DNA of 64,000 nt from Guadua angustifolia (Eukaryota; Streptophyta; Magnoliopsida; Poales; Poaceae): positions 744,001-808,000 of the forward strand of contig JAYEVE010000231.1 in assembly GCA_036346375.1 (NCBI GenBank), written 5' to 3'. The translations under genes and the position numbers were made by a program. This document shows, in pieces, positions 45,641-57,100 of this stretch (position 1 is its first letter; each line of letters begins with the position of its first letter). Below the pieces are notes generated by a model. It was not told the origin of the DNA. It ran no database searches and worked only from the letters and a program-made list of their open reading frames with translations.

Positions 45641-46211
45641 TCAGACGAGAGAGACATTGAATGCTTTATGTCTTTCAATGTCTTATGTCATTTCTATTCT
45701 CTTTTTCTCAGACGGATGACATTCAGATGACACTACGAGATAACAAGAGAGAAGTTGAATTCACATTAAGACGCATGATTCCCTCGAACAATTTTTCCTG
45801 TGATTCCCATTCAGATTCCTTCTCTCTCTCTCTGTTTTCCCGTTGGAGAAAGCGTGCCTCCCCCTTTTCACTTTTTCTTCAACCCGGGCACTCGTCTTGC
45901 CCCTCGATTCGCCCACCTTGTCATCTTCACATTCTCCAGCTCTCCACCCGAGCGTCCCTTGGGCCCCACGATGCGCCCCCTCTGCCATCAGGCCCCGCCC
46001 CACTCCCCTCCCAGCACCGGCGCGCCCCTCCCGCTCCCCGCCCTGCCCCGCTCCCTTCCCCACGTCGGCATAACCTGCCCCACCCCTCCCAAGCCCGCAC
46101 CCGCTCCCCACCCCCTCCCTTCACCCGCGTCAGCCGCCCGCCCCCTCTGTCCCCACACGGTGCCTGCTCTCGGCCCCACCTGCTCCTTCCCCAGATGGTG
46201 AGCCCTACTCC

Positions 46212-46637
46212 CTATCCTACGAAGTCGAGCTTGAGGTGCTTGAAGTCGAGCTTGAGGTGCTTGAGGAGACGCCACCGTGGGATGAGCTCTGGGAGGCGCG
46301 CCTCATCGATGGTGCACAGGATGGGGAGTGCAAGCCACCACAGCATGGGACACTCGGTGGTGACGTGGGCAAGCTCGGCGGCTAGCGAGGCGAGAAGCGA
46401 CAGGAGCACAAGCTCTTCAGTGGAGCCGTAGGCATGGGTGACATAGAGCATGAGGATGCCCTCGAAGGCGAAGTGGGCAATGTCGTAGTAGCGCGTGAAG
46501 GCTGCAGCTTGCACATCGCAAGGCATGAAGCGCACGAGGTGGCCATGGCGCAAGTCGAGCGACGCAACCGCGGTGAGGTCCTCAAGCCCCAGCCATCGAA
46601 AGATGTGAATCAGGAAGTCCGTGTCCATCTCCCCCAT
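46212..46637 (-). pseudogene. F-box/LRR gene fragment
   Basis: A minus-strand frame of 141 codons. MDTDFLIHIFRWLGLEDLTA fits the first half of an F-box (binds SKP1 in ubiquitin ligases). The second half, with its Cys and Trp, seems deleted, and the text jumps to SLDLRHGHLVRFMP and leucine-rich-repeat-like sequence (ECPMLWWLALPIL, EARLPELIPRWRLLKHLKLDF). A 21-bp tandem duplication (46221-46262) repeats KHLKLDF just before the stop. No LRR C-terminus follows. It sits between hAT transposase and hAT-like subterminal sequence, so it is probably a captured host gene piece. Confidence 0.6.
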
Positions 46638-47238
46638 GCCGATGGAGCGCTCCTCTCCTCCTCAACCACCACCCATCGACTGGCCCGGCCGCGTGCCGCA
46701 CGCTCTGCCACAGGCTCTTTTAGGCTATGTCGAGCCAAGCACGGTCCAGACAGCCGTGCTGGGCCAGGCCGCCCACCGTGCCCGATTGGCAGGCCCAGCA
46801 CGGCCCGGGCAACCACTCTGAACCGGCTCGGCCCTTTTAGAAAAGTGATGTGCCGTGCAGTGGGTCAGTGTTGGGACCCAAATCTGCAAATCTGGACCCT
46901 CTGTGTATTCCGCACTAGTCCAGGATCACGCTAGTGCACATAGGCTAAACAGGGTTAAGTACCACAATCATACACAACGGAATAACAATAAAGTACTTCA
47001 GACATGAATATAAAAGAGTTGTACGACCTTATGGTCACCTTACAATAGTTTGCCACGCAGGGCTTACATAAATCAGAGTATCTGGAAAATAACAGCGGAA
47101 AATAAAGCATCGTAGTGATCCATCTCCTTGCCATAGGCTACAAACAAGGCTTGCTCCCTAGACCTCTGGCTCTCCAGCAAACTCCTCCTCCCAAGCAGGT
47201 GTAGACTCTTCCTCAGATATGTTGTTGTAAGCAAGGGT

Positions 47239-47255
47239 GAGTACACACCGTACTC
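47239..47255 (-). promoter_or_regulatory. Short hairpin in B LTR
   Basis: On the plus strand GAGTAC, five bases, GTACTC. On the minus strand it is followed by ACCCTTGC, as in D and H. Confidence 0.55.
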
Positions 47256-47554
47256 AACAAGTCACGCACAGGATGCAATTCTATTACTACATGCATGGCT
47301 TATTACAAAGGAATGGCTCAAATGGTTATTTTGCATTGCATCAATATTTTAACTTACTATTTATTTAGATATAAAGCAGCAAAACCATATTAATATAATA
47401 AGTTTCTCCAATCGTTTTTCACATAATTTTGGACACACAATCCTTAATCAAATTTCACCATTATCCCTGGCACACAGCCTTTCAACCCACTTTATTTTCA
47501 AAAATCTACCCCTTGACTGTAATCCCCGAGCTTTGTCCAATTCCGTGGACTCGG

Positions 47555-47584
47555 CTATTCGAATAGATTGTACACTCTGCAGAG
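47555..47584 (-). promoter_or_regulatory. Double palindrome in B LTR
   Basis: CTATTCGAATAG (47555-47566) and CTCTGCAGAG (47575-47584) in reverse order, as expected for a minus-strand LTR. Confidence 0.6.
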
Positions 47585-49099
47585 GTGGTACACTTTCCCC
47601 GCAGGATACAGTCGCTCACCACACAGGTGATTGATTGTAACAAAGTCTTTCAAAAACTAACATCTAAACCTATGAACCTCCCAGTATTGCCTTTCTAACA
47701 CTTCCCTCACTCAGAGCCAAAGTTTAGAACAAGCGAATACTGTTGGATAACTACTAAGCCGTAGCATGCAGTGTCGCTCCCCACATTACACTCTTGTGTA
47801 TGCTCGCCGCCGAGGTGTCAAAGGAAAGATATTAGAACCCTACTAAACTAGGTCTGTCCCATTCTAGATATGTGGTTGTACGAGTAACTCAGTTCAAAGG
47901 CATGCAAGGTAAAGTCCTTAACCGTCCAGGGCAAGACTTCCTTCCAAAAGTTCGGCACACAACCATCTCATTTTACTTGATTCATTCCGTTGCCACACAA
48001 GCCCACCTGGCACAAAGCCATCTTGCCACTTGCCCCAGTCTAAATCATTTCCCACCCCAAGTTGTTTTACGGTGCAACACATGCCAGCAAATCAACCGTC
48101 ATGTAGAACCACACAGGTCTCCACACTTCAACATCATTACCAACTCATTCCACCATTTACCAAAATACATTCACTATTCCTTTAGTCAATATTGCTTTTG
48201 TATTATAAAAGATTATTCACAACATAAGCAAGGCTAAGCAACTATTCACGGTCTAGCCTCCCATATTGGCATCTCATTGCATCCAACTAATGTTATCAAC
48301 TTAGGGCATCAAATGAATCATGGCATACAAATATTAGAGACAAGGTGGCAATAACAAATTGGTTAAATAACTAATTCACCCAAATTAATTAAATCTATTT
48401 TTAATTAAATTAGCATGCATAGTTTGAACCAAAATATATTTTCAAAACTTAGGAGCAAAATGATCAAAGCATGACTTGCCTTCAAACAGCGGCTGATCCT
48501 GATCTGGAGCTTGGTCTTGTGCTGGAAACTCCCCCTCAAAGCTCTCCGGCAAATCAACGTCTACTCAAATCATATATAAACACAATAAATATAATTTACT
48601 GAGAGTAAACTCAACTCTAAAAATTCAATAAAATTCCTAAATAAATTGATCTTAATTTTACAAATTTTTAGAAATTGGAATCACTCGAATCGGAGTTGAA
48701 ATGCAAAAGTTATAGCCATTTGAAGTTTAAATCTAATTTTAAATTGAATAAGCCGAATTATTAAATTATGGAAAATCGATTATTGCGTCACGCTAACGAC
48801 ATCGGACATGTGTCAGCTCCAGAGGCGGACACGTCGCCTCGGGTTCATCGACTGAGTCCACGATTCTGATGACAGCGACATGTGGGCCACAAGTAGCGTC
48901 ATTCTTGGCGTCGGCACACCTGCTGTGTTGACGGGTGGCCCCACTGATGATGTCATTACTGACGTCATCCCCGCACGGTTCGGTCACAGACCGGTGGGTC
49001 TCACCGTGACGTCATCGCACACGTCGCACGACTCTGCTGACCTGGTCAAATGCCAAGATTCGTGCGCTTGACACGCGTCTCGATTTGGACCGTGCGATG

Positions 49100-49760
49100 A
49101 AATCAACGGCCGAGATTTCACCAACAGTTCGGCTCCACTTGACCCAGTCAACGTGCGCCAAGATTCGTGCCGGAACACGTGGCTTCATCATGACCGCTCG
49201 ATCAAACGGACGGCCTGGATCAATTCAACTGTTTGGATCCCTCTCTCTCGTTGGACGGCGGGCGGTGGCGTCCGCATGCATTGCGAGGGCAATGACGCCT
49301 CGGCTCTTGCGCGACACGCGGCGCGTGCAGATTGGCTATCAGTGAGGCGTGATCCCGAACGTTGATTCTGAAATCAACGGTTCGGATCTGCTACGGCTTT
49401 GACACGTAGCGCTACACGGTTCGATTTGAACCGTTGGATTCAGATCCAACGGTCACGATTAACTCCAACTCGCGGAACCTCGATGGAATCTGTACCATCC
49501 ATTCAAAATCGGACGGCCCAGATCTGATTCACGCAACGCAACCGGTGACACGTGGAAATCCATTCGTGCATCTACGTGGCACAATCCTATTCGTTGGATT
49601 ACGATCCGACGGCCAAGATTCGATCTAGTGCTAACCATCGGGTTCAATCTGATCCGTTCATCTATGATCCTACGGTCAAGAATAGATCTAATTCATTCAT
49701 GCCCAAATCAATCCGGTCCATACAATCTAGATCTAACGGTTGGAATTAGATCCAATCCTA
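49100..49760. repeat. Cluster of degenerate CCGTTGGATC / GATCCAACGG motifs
   Basis: At least eight related motifs occur in both directions (about 49100, 49203, 49371, 49430, 49444, 49507, 49591, 49604, 49675, 49731). Two form a perfect 10-base inverted repeat, ACCGTTGGAT and ATCCAACGGT, four bases apart at 49430-49453. Confidence 0.7.
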
Positions 49761-50703
49761 CGGTATAGGGCTAACGATACGTGGCGTTACGTGGACTTAC
49801 CGCAGACGTCAGATCTTGATCGGTCGGTCGAAGATGCCCGCGAGAGTTGATGGTGGTGCGGCGGTGCTCATTGGCCAAAGTCGAAGAAGACGAGGCTATT
49901 GGCGGTGCTCCGGGACTTCTTCGGCGAAGCGTCACGAAAGATGAGGCTTTACGCAAGGATCCCAAATTCGTGCTTTGATGCGGCGAATCGTGACCAACGA
50001 CGGCGAAAGACAAGGAAAACCAAAGCGGCGGTAATGCCAACTCCGACGAGCAACGGGTGCAGCTACGGTGCACCACGGTGTACGGGTGAGGGGGAAAAAA
50101 GGTGCGGAACGAAGAGCACATTTCACTGGGGTATATCTACGCACGGGCGATGCTTCGGGTGACAAGAACGGTGGCCATTACTGTGCCGGCCAACCACCTT
50201 CGTTAAAACGGTGGCGGCGCCCGATGGAACAGAATCAAGGCGTCAGGAGCCACATCCGACCGTCCATACCGCACAGATCCGACGGCCCGCGCGGCACAGC
50301 GACGTGGCGGCCTCTTAAACGCACGATCTGCATCGGACGGCACCGAAGGACAACGGTTAAGCTTCTGGCTTAACGGGCCGTTACAGCGCGCACAGTGTTG
50401 GGCTCGGCCCAGCACTATAGCAAAAATATTTCTCCGGTTTTCTTAATTAAAATAATCACAAAAAATCAAACTAATTATTTAGAGCACTAAAAATACCCAA
50501 AAAATTCTAGAAAATATTTCATGGGATTTAGAACGTAGATAAAATATTTTTGTTTATTTTTGATAATTACTTTTCTATTATTTAATTATTAAAGGAAGGA
50601 TAAATTTAAATTAAACACAAATAAATCCAAATAAATCCCAAAAATTCACAAAAATTCAAATAACTCTAAAAATTTAAATTAGGCTAAATTTTGGGATGTT
50701 ACA

Positions 50704-50718
50704 AATCTACCCCCCTTA
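50704..50718 (-). other. Polypurine tract of element B
   Basis: The minus strand reads AAGGGGGGTAGATT just before TGTAACATCCC. Confidence 0.85.
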
Positions 50719-50729
50719 ACAGAATCTTG

Positions 50730-51960
50730 ACCCCGAGATTCGAAGCTAACTAGAGAATAGGTTCGGAAATTCCTTTTCCAAATCTTTTTCACGCTCCTAG
50801 GTGGCCTCACTTTCTGAGTGATTGCTCCACTGAACTCTGCAAAAGCGGGTTGTCTTTTTCCTTGTTTTCCGATCCATTGTGTCCAGAATCTTTACCGAGT
50901 ACTCTTTGTAGGTCAAGTCTTCCTGTAGTTCAATTGCTTCCAGGGGTGTTTGCTCTTCAGGCACTCGGAGATACTTCTTGAGTTGCGATACATGAAAGAC
51001 GTTGTGGACTCCTGCTAATGTCTGTGGTAACTCCAGTTGGTATGCGACTTCTCCCCTGTGGCTTATGATCTTAAACGGTCCTACATATCTTGGCGCAAGT
51101 TTCCCCTTTTTGTGAAACCTCTGGACTCCCTTAAGAGGCGTAACCCTGAGATACACATAATCTTTAGGCTCAAAGCTTAAATCTCTGTGACGATTGTCCG
51201 CATAGCTCTTTTGTCTTGACTGCACGATTTTTAACCTTTCTCTGATCAGTGCTATTTGCTCTTCGGCTTCTTAGAGTATGTCTGGTCCAAAAACACGACG
51301 CTCTCCGGTCTCATTCCAATTCAATGGTGTTCTACAAGGTCGACCATACAGTGCTTCAAAAGGTGACATCTGAAGACTAGCCTGGTAGCTATTATTGTAA
51401 CTAAATTATGCATATGGTAAACATTTGTCCCATGATGTTGTATAAGCTAACGCACAAGCTCTCAACATATCTTCCAATATTTTATTAACTCTTTCGGTTT
51501 GTCCATCTGTCTGTGGATGATAAGCTGTACCGAAGTTCAATCGTGTTCCCATAGCCTCATGCAACTTGCCCCAAAACCTTGAGGTAAATTGGGTACCTCT
51601 GTCCGATAGTATCTTCTTTGGCACTCCGTGCAAGCAAACGATCATTTCCATGTATAGCTCTGCTCACTTATCTCCTAAGTAAGTTGTTTTCACTGGTATG
51701 AAATGCGCAACCTTTGTTAAACGATCTACTATGACCCATATGGAGTCATAACCTCCTTGCGTCCTTGGCAAACCGGTGATGAAATCCATCCCGATTTCCT
51801 CCCACTTCAACTCTAGTATTTTCAATGGTTGCAGCAGTCCTGCTGGTCTCTGGTGCATAGCTTTGACTCGTTGGCATACATTACATAACGCTACATGCTC
51901 AGCTACCTCTCTCTTCATATTCGGCCACCAGAACCTTTCTTTCAAGTCTTGGTACATCTT
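50730..51960 (-). pseudogene. Element B integrase with chromodomain-like tail
   Basis: On the minus strand the order is CNVCQRVKAMHQRP, GMDFITGLPRTQGGYDSIWV, IVDRLTKVAHF, then a frame change, LSDRGTQFTSRFW and GQTERVNKILEDML: all three catalytic acids are kept. The tail has KLAPRYVGPFKII and HNVFHVSQLKKYL, and the chromodomain-like end KILDTMDRKTRKK, FCRVQWSNHSESEAT, then TAG where Trp is expected, and KEFPNLF. Stops also lie near 51272 and 51405. Confidence 0.9.
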
Positions 51961-53109
51961 CGCACTTCCTGGATGAATCGAATACTTGGAGTCATGAGCT
52001 CCTCCATTATCAACTGCTTTAGCTCCTTTTTGTTAGGTACACAAATGCGCTCTTTCCTCCACAATGTGCCCTGTTCGTCCAGCTTAAATTCTTTTGCGTG
52101 ACCTTCTTCCATTTTGGACTTGATTCGCTTGATCTTCTCATCATTCTTCTGACCTTCTCGAATCTGGTCTTCTAAGGTAGGTTTCACTTCTAAAGCAGCT
52201 ACGAATCCTTCCGGAACAACTTCCAATTTCAACCTCTGAAAGTCCTTGCACAATTCTGCCCGACTCTCTTCTTCCAACATATTTAGGCTATGACTTTTCC
52301 GACTCAAAGCATCAGCCCACCACATTGGCTTTGCCGGGGTGGTAATGAATCCCCACATTGTAATCTTTAATCAGCTCTAACCAGCTTCTTTGCCTCATGT
52401 TCAGGTCAGATTGGGTGAAAATGTATTTAAGACTTATGATCTGTATATACCTCACATATATTTCCAATGAGATAGTGACGCCATATCTTTAAGGCATGCA
52501 CTACTGCTGCTAATTCTAGGTTATGTGTCGGGTAATTCCCTTTATGTGGCCTTAACTGCCTTGATGCGTAAGCTACTACCTTTCCATTTTGCTTCAATAC
52601 GCATCCCAGTCCTTGACGTGATGCATCACAATATATATCAAAACTCTGGTGCACGTCTGGCAAAACTAACACTGGTGCTGAGGTTAGTCGTTTCTTCAAC
52701 TCTTGAAAACTCTTCTCACATTCCGGTGTCCAAACAAATTTCTTCTATTTCTTTAACAATTGCGTAAGAGGTCTAGCAATTGTCGAGAACCCTTCTATAA
52801 ATCGACGGTAGTAACCAGCCATCCAAAGAAAACTACAGATCTGTGTCAGTCTTTGGCGGCTCCCAATGCACCTCTTGCCTCGTTGCTTGGGTCCATATGA
52901 TTCCTTGGCGGTCATTACATGCCCTAGAATTCTACCTTACTCTTCCGAAATCACATTCTTGAACTTAGCAAACAAGCTGTTGCTCTCTTAATTTTTCAAA
53001 ACCAATCTCAAATGTTTAGCGTGCTCTTCATTCGTCTTTGAGTAAACCAATATATCTTCTATGAGCACGACTACAAATTTATCCAAATATTCCATAAATA
53101 CTTTATTCA
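51961..53109 (-). pseudogene. Element B RNase H and reverse transcriptase fragment
   Basis: The minus strand shows the end of RT at the element C junction: MNKVFMEYLDKFVVVLIED, ILVYSK. LIED replaces the usual FIDD, so a catalytic Asp is Glu. Then a connection with stops, and RNase H with DIYCDASRQGLGCVL, NLELAAVVHALKIWRHYL and EVYTDHKS, all three acids kept, then ADALSRKSH and the acidic linker to integrase (51942-52358). Confidence 0.85.
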
Positions 53110-53759
53110 TGTCGACGATCGGAATCGCCAACCGCAGAAGTGAAACGGGGGTTAGTGGAACTTGGGACCCAATTAGAGCTTGGCTCAACAAGGGAAAGGA
53201 TTCGACGTCTTAGAAGGTCGAAGCTAGGCGACAACGAGCGTGAGACGAGGGTTTATACTGGTTCGAGCCCCTGTGAAGGTAATAGCTCTACTCCAGTTGC
53301 CTTGCGGCGGTGATCTTTGCTATCCTCCAGTACAGAGGTGTATTACAGCTCAAGCTTAACAATGGTGATGCCTAGTGCTCGAGCTCTCTAGTCCTCTCCC
53401 TCCAGGCTGCGCATCCTTAGCCTTATATCTTCCCTGCTCGTAACGGACGGGAGATATTCCCAGGTGGTGGCCTTCATGCGCATCGTGGGTTGGCGAATTA
53501 CTCGGACTTGACTTGCTTCTGCCGCCCCACGATCCCACGTCTTGGTAACCGCCGGGCAAACGCACGTTCCGGAATCCAAGGGGACACCGGCACGAACGAG
53601 AGCCGACCCGAGCTCGAGGTCGTGCGGACGCCGTGCTCGGGGGCATACGTGCTCTAGGTCGCGTGCCTCGGCGTACGCCCAAGTCATGGCCGGGGCCCCC
53701 CGAGCTTGGGAGCTCGTTGACCGTGCGCTGACCGGACAAGGGTTGCCCGACCCTCGTCA
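53110..53759 (-). repeat. Element C 3' LTR
   Basis: 650 bp; the minus strand starts TGACGAGGG and ends CGTCGACA. It matches 63480-64000 with many small differences. A TATATAAGG-like box (minus) lies at about 53421-53428. Confidence 0.88.
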
Positions 53760-53775
53760 GCTAGCCCCCTGAGGC
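53760..53775 (-). other. Polypurine tract of element C
   Basis: The minus strand reads GCCTCAGGGGGCTAGC before TGACGAGG, comparable to the GGGCTAC tracts of A and G. Confidence 0.7.
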
Positions 53776-54046
53776 TCTAGGTCGAAGAGGGCACCAAGCG
53801 ACCTCGAGCCTCACATTGCGGGCACGAGGGCAAGCCCTTAGATCTTGATCCTTGGCGAGGTTGAGCAGAGACCACAAAGTGAAACCTTCAGCCTCGACAC
53901 CTGGCGACCTTTGAACTTCGCGATGTTGGTACGGATGCAAACGACCGGTGGACACTTGTGGCGCCTCAAGTCCGCGGCCCAGGCCTTAATTGCACCCGTC
54001 GAATCACGGCTGGCATGCCTTACGAAGTCTGCGGTGGATTTGGATT

Positions 54047-54052
54047 TATAAA
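54047..54052 (+). promoter_or_regulatory. TATA box of the antisense ORF in element C
   Basis: TATAAA, about 288 bases inside the LTR edge on the plus strand, in the same place as TATAAATA of element A (1831). Confidence 0.5.
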
Positions 54053-54181
54053 CGACCGCCCATGAACCCGAGCCCACGACAAGCTGGCGAGGAAAACTCA
54101 CGATCTGCGGCTTCGTCTTCCAAGCCTCTTCGCCCGGGCAAGACTCCTCTTCTCCCCTTGACCAAATTCGCTGCGATCACC

Positions 54182-57100
54182 ATGGCCAAGCTAGGGAGGA
54201 GCACATTGTCGTGGTGAGGATGAAGGAACTTCGAGACCACAGGAATGATTGACTGGTAACATGGTGATTCTTTGGGCGGCGAGACCGAGCGCCCCAGGGG
54301 CGGCAGATCGTTCGCACCGAGCATTACGCTCTTCTTGATCTGCGGACCCGGAGAAGCGAAGTTCGTCATGACAGTCCTCTCCATTGCGAGATCGAACTTA
54401 TCAATCTGTGCCAAACTCCGTTCTCCTTCTCGCCATCTTCTCCCACTGCGAGGGGTTCCTAGAATCCTTCCCACCCCTCGCTTTTCTTAGATTTGACCTC
54501 TTCCACTCTGGGAAGGACCCGTGGTCGGATGCCTCTTCTTCCGATTCTTGAGGCGGGGCTCAAGTGGTCCTTCCCAAGTTCCAAGCTCGGGACTCCCTCG
54601 GCCCATGGTCCGCGGTGGTTCTACTTGAAGAAGGGGGTCGACCTGTTGGTGTCTGAGGGGCCCCATTGCCGGGAAGAAGGAGACCCCAGAAACGGAATAC
54701 CTCGAGGTCGACGAGGAGGCCATCGCCGTCATACACATCTGCGCCATGCACGGCCTCACTGCGCAAACGATCGCCAACGATTTCCTGCGAAACCATGTGT
54801 CTCCTCTGCGGAGGAGGATGCATCCGTTCTCACGAGATCAGGGGCGCTTCGACCATTCGCGAGGGCACGAGTAGTAAGCCTTCTTGCCTCGAGGTTTTGC
54901 TCGGGTCCATCCTTCGATCTTCTTTGATGGTTGTTTCCCTTGCAGCGCCGAAGGAGTCCTGGATCGCCGCCAGGATGAACGAGATGTTCGGGAAGTTGGC
55001 GCACGACTATGTCATTGACGACCCCGTCCCGAAGAACGTGCTCCGTCGAAAGGCCGAGGTAAGCCACCCCAACCAAGCTCTCAACTCGAGTGTCCACGAG
55101 GCCCTTCCTGAACCTCGCATGCTCGCAGGACCATCAAGAGCTGCTCGAGACAACCATGAGGATGCTCCACTGCCCGGTGAGGGCAAGAACAAGAAGGGGA
55201 AGAAGAGGCCTCCCCCTGCCGGAGCAAGCCACCAGGAGGTAAAGAAACCCCACGTCGAGTGGGGTGATCGCGCCATGGTAAGGATTCCCATGGCTGAGCC
55301 CCCGAGCCCATGCACGTATCCTTTGTTGCTTGATATGCTCTCCCCCTTTGCAGCAACAGAGCGCGGCGGCTGCCGCCAGGACCCCGAGCCCCTAGTCGGC
55401 CCAGGGCGCCCAAGCTCGGACCCCTAGGGCCGCCGCCGCGGAGGACGAGGATCCGGTGCGAGATCCGAGGTCCCAGGCCGGTGGGGCGCGAAAGCGAAGT
55501 GCCCCTACAGCATCGGGGCAACAAGACTTACGCCCCCCTCGACAAGGTGGAGGCCGGCGATGTAAGTTTTGGTTTTCGGTTCTCGCGCCTCGTGTTTTTA
55601 ACTCGCTTAGTGTCTGCTTCTTGATCGTGAGACCTCGGCGCCCGCGCTTGAAACTTGCCTGTTTGACGGCGATGGGCATTGTCCGTGAGCGAGTCCGAGT
55701 CCGAGGAGGAGGAGGATTCCTACGCGTGCTTCGCCCCCGTCCCTCGGCCGGTCGTACTCCTTCAAGCCCATTTGGGCCGGTTCGGCGAAGTTCGACCAAG
55801 GGCTCGATGATTTCGTAGGAGATCGGCCAGCGACCAGCCGAGACTACGGCTCTGGCGAGCCAGACGCCAAATGCTTGCCATTGACCCTCCGAGATCGACG
55901 CAGAGGAAGGTTCGAGTGCCTTGGTCGCGGCTCATGCGAGACGCCCCAGCCTCGCCCGAACCACGATCGCTCCGAACATCGAGGTCGTGGCGCCACGAAT
56001 CCACCAAAGATGGGCTGGCTAAAGAGAAGCGCCCCAGTCCACCCAACCGATTGCGTCGCTCGCACGGGGCCCACGGCACCCGACCCACGGAGGTCACCAG
56101 CCGAGGGTGCTGTGATGGATCCGGCCATCGTCCCCTTAGTGCCGGGAAGCGGAAGGGAACCTGACACAGCAGGTCGGGGCCAGCGTTCTTGCAGCGTCTG
56201 CCCGTCGGTGGTGAACCCACCAGGGAGGCGGCGGACTCCAGTCGCCATCGCGCGGAGACTCAAGGTCTTGGCCCAAGCGCGCCGGTGGTGGTCGAGGTCG
56301 GCCTCACCTCAGAGCGCCAGGGGTGGCGGGAGGAGATCTCGATGGCGCCTCGGCGAGCCTTGAAGAGTTCACCGCAAGCGCCTCGAGAACCTCCTTCGTG
56401 AGGTAAGGACCCTCTTGCGCACCTCGCAGCAGGTTAGCCTGAGTTCCCTAGTCTCTTTTCTTATTTTGGGCCACCCTTCCTGCCATGAAGGCGATAGGCA
56501 ACGTCTCCCAAGGGCTGCAAGGCCTTCAAGAGCACGCCGACGTGCTGAGGGGCCTCCTGAACGTGGTGGAGGTGCGGGAGGCTGAGCGCTCCAAGTTCAT
56601 CGAGACCATTGAGGTCGAGCAGGAGGAGCTCGAGCAGAAGACCAGGGAGCTTGACAACCTTCGCCAGACGATGAGGGCGCAGGAGGTAGCCCACGCTGCC
56701 GAGCTCGGGCAAAACAGGGCCTCCGAGCGCGAGCACGGCTTCAAGGCCGTGGAGCAAGAGCGCACGCGGTTGGCCAAGGCGCTCGAGGCCGAGTGGGCCA
56801 AGGTCGAGGCGCTAGAGAAAGCCGCTGCGGAGCAGGCGTCTTCCTCGACGAAGGCGTCCCCCGAGCTCGAGGCAAGGATCTTGGAGCTTGAAGGGAAGCT
56901 TAGGCGCGCCAGCGAGGCGCTCGAAGCCGAGCAAGCCAAGGTCGAGGCACTGGAGAAGGCCACTGCGGAGCAGGTGTCTTCCTCGACGAAGGCGTCCCCC
57001 AAGCTCGAGGCCAAGATATTGGAGATTGAAGGGAAGCTTGGGCGTGCCAGCAAAGCGGCAAGGAGCGCCTTGGCCCAACTCCAAGATGAACGGCGCCGAG

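Larger units (their letters stand above)
43264..46868 (-). mobile_element. hAT transposon remnant, cut by element B
   Basis: The left end starts TAGAGGTAGGC and goes into GGCCC-rich subterminal sequence (43280-43450), as is usual in grass hAT elements. The minus strand carries a broken hAT transposase with BED finger. GC-rich GGCCCGGC/GTGCCGTGC-type subterminal sequence at 46680-46868 looks like the other end, but it runs straight into the LTR of B, so the true right terminus would lie beyond B. Terminal repeats and 8-bp duplication could not be checked. Confidence 0.7.
46869..50703 (-). repeat. Element B 3' LTR, 3.8 kb
   Basis: In plus coordinates it begins TGTTGGGACCC and ends GGGATGTTACA, the inverse of element D's LTR ends. 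The length of 3835 bp exceeds the LTRs of H (3.06 kb) and D (about 3.0 kb). It holds the double palindrome (47555-47584), the hairpin (47239-47255) and a cluster of CCGTTGGATC-like motifs (49100-49760). It has no credible gene. Confidence 0.88.
46869..53109 (-). mobile_element. Element B: Tekay-like gypsy element, 3' part
   Basis: A minus-strand element inserted in hAT subterminal DNA. Its 3' LTR (46869-50703), polypurine tract and pol from chromodomain-like tail back to reverse transcriptase are present. Element C interrupts the reverse transcriptase at 53109/53110, and the rest lies beyond the window. Confidence 0.88.

Noticed and set aside
45661..46431. Plus-strand 256-codon proline/serine-rich open frame
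   Set aside because: It is opposite the F-box-like frame, has no domain and comes from a GC-rich pyrimidine tract that suppresses stops.
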